Source: Ailurus styani (taxonomy: Eukaryota > Chordata > Mammalia > Carnivora > Ailuridae). From it: 64,000 nt of DNA. Each line of letters starts with the position of its first letter. Position 1 is the stretch's first letter. The DNA is taken from NCBI GenBank assembly GCA_002007465.1, contig LNAC01000039.1, forward strand, positions 1,592,766 to 1,656,765, given 5' to 3'. Position numbers and translations under genes: made by a program. Below are positions 13,992 to 26,535 of this stretch, one piece after another. Under the pieces are notes generated by a model that was given only the letters and a program-made list of their open reading frames with translations, ran no database searches and was not told the DNA's origin.

Positions 13992-14230
13992 GGGCGCCTG
14001 GGTGGCTCAGTGGGTTAAAGCCTCTGCTTTCAGCTCAGGTCATGATCTCAGGTCATGATCTCAGGGTCCTGAGATCGAGGCCCGCATCGGGCTCTCTGCT
14101 CAGCAGGGAGCCTGCTTCCCCCTCTCTCTCTGCCTGCCTCTCTGCCTCCTTGTGATCTCTCTCCCTCTGTGAAATAAATAAATAAAATCTTTAAAAAAAA
14201 TAAAAATAAAAAATAAAACATTAAAAAAAA
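13992..14230 (+). mobile_element. CAN-SINE inserted at the end of a Tigger-like element
   Basis: This is a full young copy with an internal 13-bp tandem duplication of GGTCATGATCTCA (14038-14063). The target-site duplication AAGAGTCAACTATA copies the terminal repeat of the DNA transposon just before it. Confidence 0.95.
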
Positions 14231-14504
14231 AAGAGTCAACTATAATCTATTAGTCTAATAAGTTCTATACTAGTTAGTCCAGACTTTTAACTTAAAATGT
14301 CTCTTGGGCATTAAATAGCAATCTATTCTACAGAGAATATTAACCTATGGAGATTATAAAAAAAAAGAGGATAGACACATCAGGAGTGATGAGCATGGAT
14401 AGCAGCTCCTGATTTTGGGGTGCTGTACTACATGCATAGGGTTCAAAGTTGCTGTAAAGTCCACAAATAATCTTCAGGAAATGAAAACTTCTTCACAATA
14501 AGGA

Positions 14505-14635
14505 ATGAGGAACACTAATGTAAGGTCCATTACGACAGGGATTTTTGTTGGTTTTGTTCACTGCTACATTCCAAATGCTCCAAATAGTGTCTTCTTTATA
14601 GTAGGCACACAATAAATATTTGCTGAATGAATCAC
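14505..14635 (+). mobile_element. L2 3' tail
   Basis: It contains GTTTTGTTCACTGCTACATT and ATAAATATTTGCTGAATGAA, the typical L2 3' end. Confidence 0.8.
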
Positions 14636-14935
14636 AGATCCCAAAGATTAAGTGATATAAAGCCAGAGATGATAATTAATAATTTTCATTCTTAAGACAG
14701 AATCTACACCAAAATGTAGGTAGAATCTTCTGTTCTAAATCAGCCTGTCGGAGTAATTTTTAACTAACATAAATACCTATAGTAGCATTAAGAAATAACA
14801 AGATTTGAGAATGACTATATTAGAGTAAGTATAGATACAACTTATCTACTTAATAAGTAAAAATGAAAAAAAGGTAACAGTAAAATGACATCATATAGAG
14901 CCACTCACTGATTTTCTTAGGTGTATCTCATTGGT

Positions 14936-15245
14936 TTACTTTCTTTTAATTATGGTAAAATTAATTATGGTAAAATATATCTAGCATAAAATTGGCCATT
15001 TTTAAATGTATAGTTCATTGACATCAAATACATTCACACTGTTGTACAACCATCACCACTATTCCACCCTCAGAATTTTTCATCATCCCAAACTCAAATT
15101 CTGTACCAATTAATTAGTAAAACTGCCTCAATTCTCCTCCTCCCCAGGCACTTGGACTATTCTAGGTACCTCATATAAGTGGAATCATGAACTATTTGTT
15201 CTTTTGTGTCTGGCTTATTTCACTTCCATTAATGTCTTTGAAGTT
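14936..15245 (-). mobile_element. Old L1 3' fragment
   Basis: It contains CATTCACACTGTTGTACAAC, CATCATCCCAAACT and ATATAAGTGGAATCAT, the reversed pattern of ancient mammalian L1 3' regions. Confidence 0.75.
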
Positions 15246-15559
15246 AAGTTCTTTTAAATATGAAAAGGATTAACCAGCTACATGGAATCTATTGTTCTCT
15301 CATTCTTGATTTAGCACTATCAAAAACTCAGTGAGTACTACACACATTATTCACTTTTTTCCTATACAGCTTGTAAGGAATACATGTTTCATAGAGCTGT
15401 ATAGATTACTTATGGTTCTGAAAAAGGTAGCTGTAATATTACTTGTTTATACCAAATCCTAATTTTTCCAGTAATTTTGAATTCTAAAATTAGGAACTTA
15501 CATACCTACAACAAAAATAGAGTTAAAAATATACTAGAATTCTGTTCTATTTCAATGTG

Positions 15560-17310
15560 CAAGGCATCACACCAGGCAATGAAGATAGAGCAAGAGTTCT
15601 TGCTCTCACAGAGCTAACAGGCTAGAAAGATAGTAAAAACAAAATTACAAATGTGATGACTGCAAGGAAAAAGTAAAGAATGTTTTAAGAGCAAGTAGCA
15701 AAGGAATTCAACTTCATCTAGGGGCTTAGGGAAAGCCTGGACAGGAAGTCTATGTGAAGGCAACAGCCAGGAGGTAAAGGGAAATGAACCAAACATGGTG
15801 TTGCGGATGTCTGGTCCTGACCAGGATGGGAGATCCTGCTGCTCATTCCAGACAGAGGAACCTGCAAGAAGGTATGGAATGAATACAGAAAGACAAAGAC
15901 TGGCACAATGAAGAACCGTAAGGTGAAAATAACAGTAATATAGAGGGTTGAGGCAGAATAGCACTAAAGAAGCAAGGGACCAGATCATTGAGAACATTGT
16001 GAACTACACGAAGGACCGTAACAATGATGAAAGGTTACTAAACGTTTTAAGCAGGCAGGTGACAGGATCAGATATGTGTTTTGAAAAGATGACTCCAACC
16101 GCAAACTGAAAATGGAAAGAGGACAAAAAGGAAACTAGGGAAATTACTTAGTACTATGAAATCCCATCAGTTTTTATATGGTGGTCTAAACTAGGCTGTA
16201 GCAATGGGTATGGAAGAAACCGAGCAAGTTTCATAGATATTTGAGATGTAAAATCAGATGGACTAAGTTACTGACTGAATGCCTGGGATATGGGAGAAGA
16301 AAGCAACATGGATGAGTCCTTTCTGAATTACTGGTAAGAGTAATTAATTAACTCGGTCTACTTGCAAAAATAGGAAGGGATTATAGCAGATGACCAGTCT
16401 GTCTGGAGTTCAGGAGAAAAATCTTGGGTGTTGTCAAAATAAATACAAGGAGTTTTAGCTGAACAAAGAGATAAAAATGGATGATAATTCCAGAGAGAAT
16501 AAAGTGGAGTGGGGTGAAAAAAGGCAAAGCCCCAAGGAATGCCAACATTGAGGAACAAGCAAAAGGAAAGAGATCTGGCAAGGAGACCAAAAAAAAACAA
16601 AAACAAAAACAAACCCCAGAAAGGTAGAAGCAAAACCAGAATTATGAAACACTGCAGAAGAAGAGAGAACAGTGCCACAAAATGGAGAAAACAGCCAACA
16701 ACAATATCAAAACACCACTGAGAGATTAAGCAAATGAAAAGTCAAACATGGACTCAAGGTTTGGCAAAAAAGATGTCATTAGTGACTTCAGCAAAAACAG
16801 TTCTATTGGAGTAGTATGAAACTGGGATTCCAGTAAAGTAAGTGGGAGGTGGGAAGGAGACAACGAGTACAGACAACCTTTTTAATAACTCTGGCCATGA
16901 ACGGGAAGCAAGAGGTTGAAAAGAGATGGGGTCAACAGACGACTGTTTTAGGGTAGAAAGGACTTAATATAAATGCTGCAGGAAAGGAGCTGGTAGGGTA
17001 GAAGTTGAAAGTAAAAGAAAGAAGGCAGGGGTGGAGTAGAAGAGTATCAGAAACCACCAGATTCCTGAGGAAGACCATAGATGGGATCCAGAGCACAGAG
17101 AGAAGGCTGGGGCCTGCCCAGGAGGAAGGACACCTCTTCCATTACGAGAGAAGTAGTCAATATGTGTGAGTACAGATAGGTTTAGAAGACTTGGTGGCAG
17201 AAGGTTAAGGAAGCAGGAAGTAAGGTTACCTGTTAAGAGTGAAAAATAAGGTCAGGGCTCAGAGAAATAGTTTTGGAGAGGAAGAACAGAAACAAAAAAA
17301 GAACCACTGT
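15560..17310. mobile_element. Long ancient interspersed repeat, family not named
   Basis: It has phrases seen in many mammalian loci, for example AGGCATCACACCAGGCAATG, GCTCTCACAGAGCTAACAGG, TTTTAAGCAGGCAGGTGACA and GGACTCAAGGTTTGGC. Related short pieces occur near 8300-8420, 25440-25590, 37830-38020, 40040-40110, 52240-52400, 55990-56270 and 60560-60800. I cannot assign a family with certainty. Confidence 0.5.
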
Positions 17311-17495
17311 GTAATGTCTAGGGTCCACTCAGATTTATGATCATGTGCATGATTGAGTGATCTCCTTTTGTAGCAAGTCACAAAGTATGAATGCATATTA
17401 GTATGTACGTTTTTACATCAGATAATCTAAATGAAAGGCAACAGTTTAAATGAATGTAAGAAAAACAACAGAAACTGAAAGACTGCCTAGTTTCT

Positions 17496-17658
17496 TTTCT
17501 TTTTTTTTAAGATTTTATTTATTCATTTGACAGAGAGGGAGGGAACACAAGCAGGAGGAGGGGGAGAGGGAGAAGCAGGCTTCCTGCTAAGCAGGGACCC
17601 TGGGATCATGACCTGAGCCGAAGGCAGACGCTTAACAACTGAGCCACCCAGGTGCCCC
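17496..17658 (-). mobile_element. CAN-SINE
   Basis: It is slightly shortened in the body. A long target-site duplication beginning GACTGCCTAGTTTCT is at 17481 and 17661. Confidence 0.95.
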
Positions 17659-17939
17659 ATGACTGCCTAGTTTCTAATACTTTTTCTTCCTAACATTCCC
17701 TGCAAAATAAGATATAATGCTCTGACATAGATATGGGATGTAGGCTGAAAGGAGATTTATGCAGAGGCAACAAATCAAAATGCAGAAATAAACAGGAATA
17801 TATTTAACATTAATATTCTTTTCCATTGGAAACAGACTCTTTGAATAATAATTTAATTTATAAATTTGGTATGAGTAAATATTTTCAAACCTAGTTTCTA
17901 AGAAATAAGGAATAAGCGCTATAAAAAGTAAACCATAGA

Positions 17940-18039
17940 AGTGCCTGGCTGGCTCAATCAGAGCCAGGGTCTTGATCTCAGGGTCATGAGTTCGAGCTCC
18001 ACATTGGGTATAGAGATTATTTAAAAATAAAATCTTTTA
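17940..18039 (+). mobile_element. Old short CAN-SINE (head form)
   Basis: It has a diverged head, GTGCCTGGCTGGCTCA, and a short tail AAAATAAAATCTTTT. A younger SINE has landed in its tail. Confidence 0.85.
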
Positions 18040-18239
18040 GGGCACCTGGGTGGCTCAGTGGGTTAAAGCCTCTGCCTTCGGCTCAGGTCATGATCTCAGG
18101 GTCCTGGGATCGAGGCCCGCATCAGGCTCTCTGCTCGGCAGAGAGCCTGCTTCCTCCTCTCTCTCTGCCTGCCTCTCTGCCTACTTGTGATCTCTCTCTC
18201 TGTGTGTCAAATAAATAAATAAAATCTTTAAAAAAAAAA
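18040..18239 (+). mobile_element. CAN-SINE, young, nested in the previous SINE tail
   Basis: It is a near-consensus full copy ending AAAATCTTT plus poly(A). It starts directly after the AATCTTTTA tail of the older copy, a natural A-rich target. Confidence 0.95.
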
Positions 18240-18586
18240 TGCAAACTACATTTTCATTTTACCTATCCTTTCTACACAACCACCTGAACATGAGTGGATT
18301 TCTCAGGCCATAGTGATAACCCTGTTAATCACTTCACTTGATCTTTGAGAATGTCTGGAAAAGAGGTTTACTGGCACCTAGGCTATGATATTTTTACCCC
18401 ATTTCATCCAGAATCTTTACATCATTATTATAAACTAACACAATTAAAAATACATTCAAGCATAATTTACAACTAAGACACATGTAACCAAAACCAGATT
18501 GGCACTATCATTCTCATCTGTCATTCTAAGATGAGTCACTGAAGTTTTTGTGTATTTTCTTCCTGCATGTAGTAACTTATACTTAA

Positions 18587-18613
18587 GTATGTATGTATGT
18601 ATGTATGTATGTA
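18587..18613. repeat. (GTAT)n microsatellite
   Basis: About 6.5 uninterrupted tetranucleotide units in ATG5 intron 2. Confidence 0.95.
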
Positions 18614-20257
18614 AAGAGCAAAATCTAGGTGATACCACATGGTTTTAAACTGTAGCTTTTTGTTTAATATTTATTACATGCCTGCCACCTGATATTTTTC
18701 AAAAACATAATCATAATTACTATATGAAGTTTCTTTTGGGTAAAAAATTAGGGAGAAATATATTTTAAAAAATTATCAGTTAGACAAAATAGCTTTCTTC
18801 CTCCTATAGATATCCCCAATACTTTTCGCCATTTTCAATTCAATTAGAGACAGCCAGAAAACAACTTATGCTCCACTCTCACAACAATCTTTTTATATTT
18901 AACAGATTCATACGTAAAGAAGGAAAACTATTATATTCTTTACTTGGATTTTTTTTAACTGCAGGAAGCTGTCAAACATCATATTTTGACTTAAAAGTCT
19001 TAAATTACATAGTTCTCATATTTGCCACTTTGACCAACGAGACACATACATTCCTTTGTTTAGTTATGATTAGAAAGGCACCAGAGGTTAAAAGTTTTAA
19101 TTCAAATAAGAGAAATTAGTTTGGAAACAAAACATAAGTGATATCCTAACATGTAGTACAGAAGGAGAAGCAAAAAAAAATACATCTAACAAGTGAAATT
19201 CTTCTAAAAATAAACTGTGACATTCTGTTTTTAACTATGGAAATTTTTCTAAAGGCAAAAAACTGTTGAGATTTCCAAAGTTAAAATGACTCAAAAGTAT
19301 ATATTCAGTTATGATAACCTGAATACTTGTAACAAAAGACTGCCCTGAAAATAATTTCAGTAAGAAAACCCAAAGACACGATTTAGAACAAAATCCCAAC
19401 ATGAATGTATGAGGTGTTCATGCACTGAGTGTCTACCACTTGCATGACCTATGCCAGATGCTGAGGGTAAACAGAGAAAAACGAAACCATTCCTATACCC
19501 AAAAAAAGAGTGCATGGGGCTCCTTAAGTAGGTTCCTCCACCAGTCTGCCTTCCCATGGCTGGAGCAAGCTGAGGAGCAGTGCTACCCCTCAAACAGACA
19601 AGGGAGAAAGCAAAGGGCAAGCTTTATTAAAGCAAAACAAGAAAGTCCAACACCAAATAAATTTCCACTTTTCCAGATATTCCTAGGTAAACAATATTAT
19701 GTGTACCCGAGACAAAACTAAAATAATGACAACGGAGAATGTCTTTGTCTACTAGGCCCTGTTCAGAAAAAGGCAAAATACTATTATTTCCGATTAACAG
19801 ATGCTTAAGTTACAAGCAGGCTATAATCAGAAGATATTAGATATTGTTTTCTAGAACAGATGACTATAGTTCAAACCTACAAGTCTACATACAGCAATTT
19901 GTCATATATTTTATATAATACATATTAGCTTATCAACATATGAAAACACACACATTCATACGTTCATTGAGCTATAAAAAAAATCTGGTAAATAGTTGCT
20001 TGGAACCACTTAAATACAGAAGAATCAAATCTGAGCCTATTATTTTCAAAATTGCTCCTATAGCACATAACTTATAATTCCATTATCACATATTACATAT
20101 GTATGTATTCATGAGAAAAATGAAGTCAAGAAGGTCCCATAATCAACATATCAACAGCAGTTTTTTCCCTCTGGGTGGTAGGATTAGAGGTAATTTTTAT
20201 TTCCTTCCTTTTCTTGACCTGTGTTTTCTAATTTTTTTCCATAATAAGCAAGTATTA

Positions 20258-20525
<268 letters not shown>

Positions 20526-20759
20526 CTGAAAATAAAACAAAGAGCATTAGTTAGATCCTTGCAAGGATAAATGAACATGCTCTAAAACAAGGAAAGATTA
20601 TAGGAAAAAATGGATGCCATTAACGATCATTCATTTAAAAAAATTATGTGATCAGCATTCTTTAGAATGAACACAAAATCAGTACAATAAATTCTAAATG
20701 CAGTGCTATTACTTATTTAAAAGGATCACAGAAGTAATTCAAAATAACGTGTGCTAACT

Positions 20760-21330
20760 TATGCAACTAGTGAACCACAGCCAAAGTGAAGCTATACTTG
20801 TATCATTCTCTCAAGCCCCTCGAGAGTCCATTGCTCATCTAAAGTCAAGTTTTCCTATATCCTTATGGTCCCTTATACGTCAACTCCAAACTATCATCCC
20901 CACTATTATCCCTGCCCCACTGAATATATTCAACCTCTCCTACACCATCTAGACAGTTTGCTTTTGCTGGGAAAATAAAAAATATGCACGCACATACACA
21001 TGTACACACACACACATATCCCGGAAAAAACTTTGTATAGACCTATTTCCATCCTAAATTTCTAAATTTCACCCTGTCCATGGTTTGATTCCACCAATAT
21101 TTCCAGTATTATTTACTAATTTACTATACTTCTTTTTATAAACCCTCTAGCAAAACTGGCAATTTAAATACCTTGCTCTCTGTCTTACTATTCCCCCTGC
21201 CTAATACGCTCATCTCTCACCTGTTCAAATCCTACCCACTCTGCAAACCCAACTCCCAATCCTCTGCCACCATGAGTAGTAGTAAACGTTTCTACTCTGG
21301 ACTTAAAGTATTCTCTATCCCACATATATA
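20760..21330 (+). mobile_element. Probable L2 fragment
   Basis: The pyrimidine-rich plus strand with CACCTGTTCAAATCCTACCC resembles degraded L2. Identification is uncertain. Confidence 0.4.
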
Positions 21331-21508
21331 GCGCTAAATCTGCAAACTGAAATATTCTAGTTATGACAGAAGAATGTGGCTTTTGGCCTCTGTAATATCC
21401 AGGTGTCTTCCAGCACTAATATTTCACCAACTAGATAACAATGCAATATACAATATGAGAAAATGCCGAAATAAACACTGTCAGTACCTGGATACTGAGA
21501 TTCAATAT

Positions 21509-21510
<2 letters not shown>

Positions 21511-21545
<35 letters not shown>
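21511..21545. repeat. (TA)n microsatellite
   Basis: About 17 uninterrupted dinucleotide units in ATG5 intron 1, likely variable in length. Confidence 0.95.
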
Positions 21546-21551
<6 letters not shown>

Positions 21552-22913
21552 ATCGCCATCCCATCTTTCATTGGCTAGCATATAGCATATCCTATGGAAA
21601 CAATTTAAATAACCATATCGGTTTAGCCAAATACCAATTACTAACACTGAATTATTCAGAGTTTTTCTCTCTTTTCTCATCCACTGACCAATGCCAAGCA
21701 CATCAAGACTGCCATTAATTAATTACTCAAAGATACAAAAACTCAAATAGAGTTCTGAATTTTCTATCACTATACTTAAGTGCACTTTGGAGGTCAACTG
21801 TACACAATATTATCTACAGGCAAATAAACTGAAAGAGGTGAGAAAAAAATCTGCCCAACAGTACAAGAGCACTACGTTAACAGTCAAACCAAGATAAACA
21901 TTACAAGGCCACTAAAGTAACAGTGAAACCAGGATAACAAATCTGGTCACTGAGTTACTGAACTGAGTCTAGTGCTCTTTCCGGCATAATACAGTGTTTT
22001 AATTTTTGTTAAAGTATCTCCATAAAAATCACCATTTTAAGCAAATGATACAAGCATTCACACTTCATATAATTCCACCCTGATACACTTCAAATTCAAA
22101 CAACACATTGAGGTTCTCTGTAGAGAATTCCCAAGTTTACATATCGCACAAAATTAAATCACTGAAAATAGAAAAGACCTCACTACTTTCGGATTACATT
22201 AATATTTTGTTCTTTATGAATAAACTTACTGATGACAGGAAATAATGAAATCTAAGTTATGGCAAATAAGTAAATCTAAAGTTGAGTCCAATACAAAGGT
22301 GGTAAGCAGTGGTTTCTGTAACTATAATACACCCAATTAACCATTAGCTACAACTAAGATTCCTCTCTCACTCACAAAGAAAAAAAACAGAGACAAAGAG
22401 CTCCTTTCCCAAGAGATTTTAAGAACATTTAAATACAATTTTAATGTCAAAAGTCACTGTCAATATTGTCACACTGGATAATTTTTCTGCCTCAAAAAAA
22501 ATAGGTAGACAATATAATTCAAAAGAAAATTAAAAATTAAAGTGGGTATGGCCACTTAAATGAAGTCCATTTCTACAAGTTCTTTCCTTCTCTCCAACCA
22601 CTGTCCTTTTAAGAAGGAATTATAATCTGACTTGTCAGATTCCAAGACACCATTTGAGCCCTGTTTATTAACAGGCAGGGGTTACCATAAATAAAAATAT
22701 CATGGATTTGGGTATGGCTCCTTTCTCTCCCCTCTACTCTGCCAGATGACAACACTTGACCATCCTATTTCTTTCCATGGCATTTTCTTCTGCTTCTTCC
22801 TTTCATGTGTCAGAACCAGTAAAAAGAAGTGGCCAATGTCTCCCTTTTCTCTTTGTTTCTGGGAGTCTCTCCCCAACAATGACAGAAGTATAGACTTATC
22901 TTTTACTGGTTTT

Positions 22914-23109
22914 TTTTTTTTTAAGATTTTATTTATTTATTTCACAGTGGGAGAGAGATCACAAGTAGGCAGAGAGGCAGGCAGAGAGAGAGGAGGAAGC
23001 AGGCCACCCGCTGAGCAGAGAGCCCGATGCGGGCCTCGATCCCAGGACCCTGAGATCATGACCTGAGCCGAAAGCAGAGGCTTTAACCCACTGAGCCACC
23101 CAAGCGCCC
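22914..23109 (-). mobile_element. CAN-SINE splitting one end of the hairpin element
   Basis: It is a full minus-strand copy. The target-site duplication TATCTTTTACTGGTTT is at 22897-22912 and again just after 23109. The duplicated bases are the outer end of the hairpin at 23112-23215. Confidence 0.95.
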
Positions 23110-23111
23110 TA

Positions 23112-23215
23112 TCTTTTACTGGTTTTATACCTAAAATCCCACTGCAGAACTTTGGTAAACATAAGACTTTACTAAAGTTCTAAGGTAGGATTTTAGGTAC
23201 AAAACTGGTGAAAGA
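23112..23215. repeat. Hairpin element (48-bp arms, 8-nt loop)
   Basis: The left arm is 23112-23159, the loop 23160-23167 and the right arm 23168-23215. The arms match at 39 of 48 positions. Read as RNA from the plus strand, five of the nine mismatches become G-U pairs, so 44 of 48 positions can pair. It is probably a palindromic miniature DNA transposon, but I cannot match it to a family. A CAN-SINE has inserted at its left end. Confidence 0.75.
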
Positions 23216-23606
23216 AAATCAGTACCTTATTTCCATATACCATTGTTTCTTATGTATATATTTCTTGCAGGACCTCAAGGAAAGATCTGACTGAGCCAAG
23301 GCAGCTGAAGGTGTCATGTGGCAGTCAATACAAATTTTACAAAATAATAGAAATTTCTGAACAGATTTATGAAAACTTCAAACAATGTCACTGTGTCAAA
23401 ATACACAGATCCAAATCTATAGCATCATAAAATATCAGTCTTTCAATATTAATAAATATTCACATATAATGAATTAGAAAGCATGCAAATACACTTAACT
23501 AAATAACATGCCAAAAAACTAGCTGACACATGGATAAAACTAAAGAATGCATTAAATCATATTTTTTAAAGCAGAAGCAGAAAAACAAAATTTAACTCTT
23601 GAGAGG

Positions 23607-23862
23607 CACTACAGTGTGGGGGTTCAAAATACAGAATATGGAGCCAGACTGCCTGGATTCAAAACCTAGCTTTACCACCTTCTCTGTGACCTCAAGTAAG
23701 TCAATTAACTTCTCTGTGTCTCAGTTTTCTCATCTGTAAAATGTGAATAACAGCACTTACCGCATAAAATAGGTAACAAAAATTAAATTAATATATGTAA
23801 AGCACTTAGGGCAATGCCTACAATATAGTACTATAAAGTGTCTACCATAATTTACAGAACCA
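23607..23862 (+). mobile_element. MIR, well preserved
   Basis: GGAGCCAGACTGCCTGGATT, TCTGTGACCTCAAGTAAGTC and GTTTTCTCATCTGTAAAATG are diagnostic MIR sequences in sense orientation. Confidence 0.9.
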
Positions 23863-23890
23863 ACAAGACCATGTCTCAAAATTGAACACG

Positions 23891-24091
23891 GTGGGACGTC
23901 TGGATGGCGCAGTCAGTTAGGCATCCAACTCTTGGTTTTGGCTCAGGTACCGATCTCAAGGTCCTAAAATTAAATCCCATGTCCAGCTCCATGCTCAGGG
24001 CAGAGTCTGCTTCACATATTCTCTCTTCCTCCCGCTCTGCCCCTCCCACTCATGCTTGCTCTCTCTCTAATAAATCGATCTTTAAAAAAAA
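23891..24091 (+). mobile_element. CAN-SINE, older and diverged
   Basis: The head is mutated (GGGACGTCTGGATGGCGCAG). The CT-rich body and the TAATAAATCGATCTTT tail remain recognisable. GAACAC flanks both ends. Confidence 0.88.
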
Positions 24092-24390
24092 ACTGAACAC
24101 TGCTACTAACACTCAATATAGAATCAATCAATATTTTATCATTTGCTATGTCCAGCTGTGTGGCAGATGCTGAAGACATCCCAGATGATGACGATAGTGA
24201 CAATAACAACTTTTTTAAAAACTCAGGCATTGTCCAGAAGGTATTATCTCTTAACCTATTAAACATACCATAAACTTTCATATCTTTTCCATGGCTTTGT
24301 TCATGCTGGTGGTTCCTTACCCTAAAGTAGCCTTTCCTACCTTGTCTTCTGACTTAAACATCCTTTAGGATCCAGCTCAAAAGAGCCTTT

Positions 24391-24570
24391 ATTTTTTTAA
24401 GATTTTATTTATTTACTTGACAGAGAGAGACACAGCGAGATGGAACACAACCAGGGGGAATGGGAGAGGGAGAAACAGGCTTCCTGATAAGCAGGGAGCC
24501 TGATGCAGGGCTCGATCCCATGACCTGAGCCAAAGGCAGCCGCTTAATGACTGAGCCACCCAGGCGCCCC
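24391..24570 (-). mobile_element. CAN-SINE
   Basis: The minus-strand head ends at CAGGCGCCCC, and the tail begins TTTTTTTAAGATTTTATTT on the plus strand. Related flanks AGAGCCTTTATTTT and AATAGCCTTTCTTTT form the target-site duplication. Confidence 0.93.
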
Positions 24571-25099
24571 AATAGCCTTTCTTTTATGCATAAATCAGGT
24601 GAAAACTTTCTTTTCTCACTGCACTTTTACTTTTACAACACTTAATAAACTTACAGTAAAGATTTTTTATCTCTGATTTCTCATCTTGTATTCTTTCATT
24701 TATATCATTACCGGTTGCCAACATCCCTTCCAATTCCAAAATGTCCATGGTTATAATGAAATGCTATTTTATGAAAGCTTTCATAAGGGAGGAGGGAGGA
24801 AAGGAAGAAAAAAAATATTAATATCCCCTATAGTGTTCAGGGAAGAATTTAAAAGACATGGAACTTGAAGAATGTGTAGAATATAAAAGAATGAGTATAT
24901 GCAGAATGGGTAGAATATTCAATAGGTAAAATATGGAATAAAGACAACAAATATTCCAAGCAGGGCAAAATAGCATCAACAAAGGGAAAAAGTGTGCAGG
25001 AGCAACGTGCATGCCAATTTTTTAGGAAACTGAGTTGGGAGTGGGAATAGATAATGAAAGAGCTGACACTGTGACATGTTTTAACATCACCTAGGAACC

Positions 25100-25235
25100 C
25101 AGGCAAGTCACTTTACTATAATTTCCTTACCTTTGAAATTCACCAGGTTGTTCTGGGGGAAAAAAAAAACTATAGAATATTTGAGATAGTACAGACGCAT
25201 AGTAAGTGCTGAGAAATAAAAGCAATTATTTCTTT
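25100..25235 (+). mobile_element. MIR fragment
   Basis: CAGGCAAGTCACTTTACTAT and ATTTCCTTACCTTTGAAATT, then ATAGTAAGTGCTGAGAAAT, follow the MIR order. Confidence 0.65.
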
Positions 25236-25614
25236 ACTGTCAAATCTGTACATGTAAAGTGAGACTAGACCATGAAGCATACCAAATAGAAGACTGTGGG
25301 TTCTCAATCTCATACAACAAGCCTACAAAGCCTGTAAGGTTTTATAACAGTGACATTAAAACAACTACCCAGTAGTGGTGCACAAAAGGAGATCTCAAGT
25401 CAGAGAGAGGGTAGCCAGGAAGCAATTTCAACACTAAGGCATATAATAATGAGTGCCTGACCTAGAGTGGTAGCAGTGGATAGATGAGAGACAACATGAG
25501 GCCTTTCCATGGAAGAATGAATAGAAGTTAATGAAAAACTGGCTGAGGGATAAAGAACAAGGACAGGGAAGATTTAAGTGCCCACAGCAGGCAATACAGA
25601 TAATAGTCAAGGGG

Positions 25615-25775
25615 TTTTGAAATAAGAATGACATGGGTTTAAACCCAGACTTCCACCTGTAAGCTGTGTGTCCTAGTATCCTAACATCTTTGAACCTTAT
25701 ATTTGTAAAATGAAGATAATTCTCATGTCACAGGGCTTTTGGGTGTTTAGCACTGGTGACCACTCAATAAATGAC
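25615..25775 (+). mobile_element. MIR fragment
   Basis: ACATGGGTTTAAACCCAGAC, AAGCTGTGTGTCC and TTTGTAAAATGAAGATAAT fit MIR. Confidence 0.75.
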
Positions 25776-25858
25776 ATGTGTGTTTAATACATGATTTCCT
25801 CATGTCTCCATGACCTGTCTCCTTAAACACTCTTGTCCTCTTCTTTTTGGCCAATTCT

Positions 25859-26065
25859 TTTTTTTTTTTTTAAGATTTTATTTATTTATTTGACACAGAG
25901 AGAGAGATTACAAGTAGGCAGAGAGGCAGGCAGAGAGACAGGGAGAGGGGGAAGCAGGCTCCCTGCTGAGCAGAGAGCCCGATGCGGGCCTCGATCCCAG
26001 GACGCTGAGATCATGACCTGAGCCGAAAGCAGAGGCTTTAACCCACTGAGCCACCCAGGCGCCCC
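25859..26065 (-). mobile_element. CAN-SINE, young
   Basis: It is a full copy with a perfect target-site duplication TTTTTGGCCAATTCTT on each side. Confidence 0.96.
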
Positions 26066-26107
26066 TTTTTGGCCAATTCTTAATCCTCTTTTAAGGTCAG
26101 CTTAACA

Positions 26108-26310
26108 GGGCACCTGGGTGGCTCAGTTGGTTAAGCGACTACCTTCGGCTCAGGTCATGATCCCGGAGTCCCGGAATCAAGTCCCACATCAGGCTCCCAC
26201 CTCCACGGGGAGTCTGCTTCTCCCTCTGACCTTCTCCTCTCTCATGCTCTCTCTCTCTCTCTCTCTCTCTCAAAATAAATAAATAAATAATCTTTAAAAA
26301 AAAAAAAAAG
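26108..26310 (+). mobile_element. CAN-SINE
   Basis: It carries a long (CT)n body at about 26240-26271 and an AAATAAATAAATAA tail. The flanks GGTCAGCTTAACA and AGTCAGCTTAACA form the duplication. It lies only 42 bp from the preceding SINE, in the opposite orientation. Confidence 0.94.
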
Positions 26311-26409
26311 AGTCAGCTTAACATCAGCTCTTTGGGAAGCTTTCCACATCTAATTACTTCTATAATAGCATGTTATAACCATGCACTGTAGTTACGTTTA
26401 TCTTCTCTC

Positions 26410-26535
26410 TTTTACCTGTCCCCACATTGAACTGTGAATTCACTGACAGCAGAAACAGAGTCATATTTATTTTGTATCCTCAATATGAGCATAATTAGCA
26501 CATAGCAGGCTCTGGAATTTTTGTTAAACAATCAG
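26410..26535 (+). mobile_element. L2 3' tail
   Basis: CTGTGAATTCACTGACAGCA, followed by TATTTTGTATCCTCAATATG and a TAGCACATAGCAGG motif, fits L2. Confidence 0.7.

Noticed and set aside
13992..14062. tRNA-like heads of the CAN-SINEs as tRNA genes
   Set aside because: They keep A and B box-like bases but are the 5' ends of retroposons with target duplications, without an intact cloverleaf.
15614..15997. A 127-codon minus-strand frame, with overlapping frames to 16.7 kb
   Set aside because: It is inside an ancient interspersed repeat and has no recognisable domain.
21357..21701. A 114-codon minus-strand frame containing an IYIYIY run
   Set aside because: The run is a translated (TA)n microsatellite.
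23112..23215. Identification of the hairpin as MADE1
   Set aside because: The arm sequence does not match the MADE1 consensus as I remember it; only the palindromic form is similar.
26240..26271. (CT)n tracts as independent microsatellites
   Set aside because: They are the pyrimidine-rich bodies of CAN-SINEs and are annotated with them.
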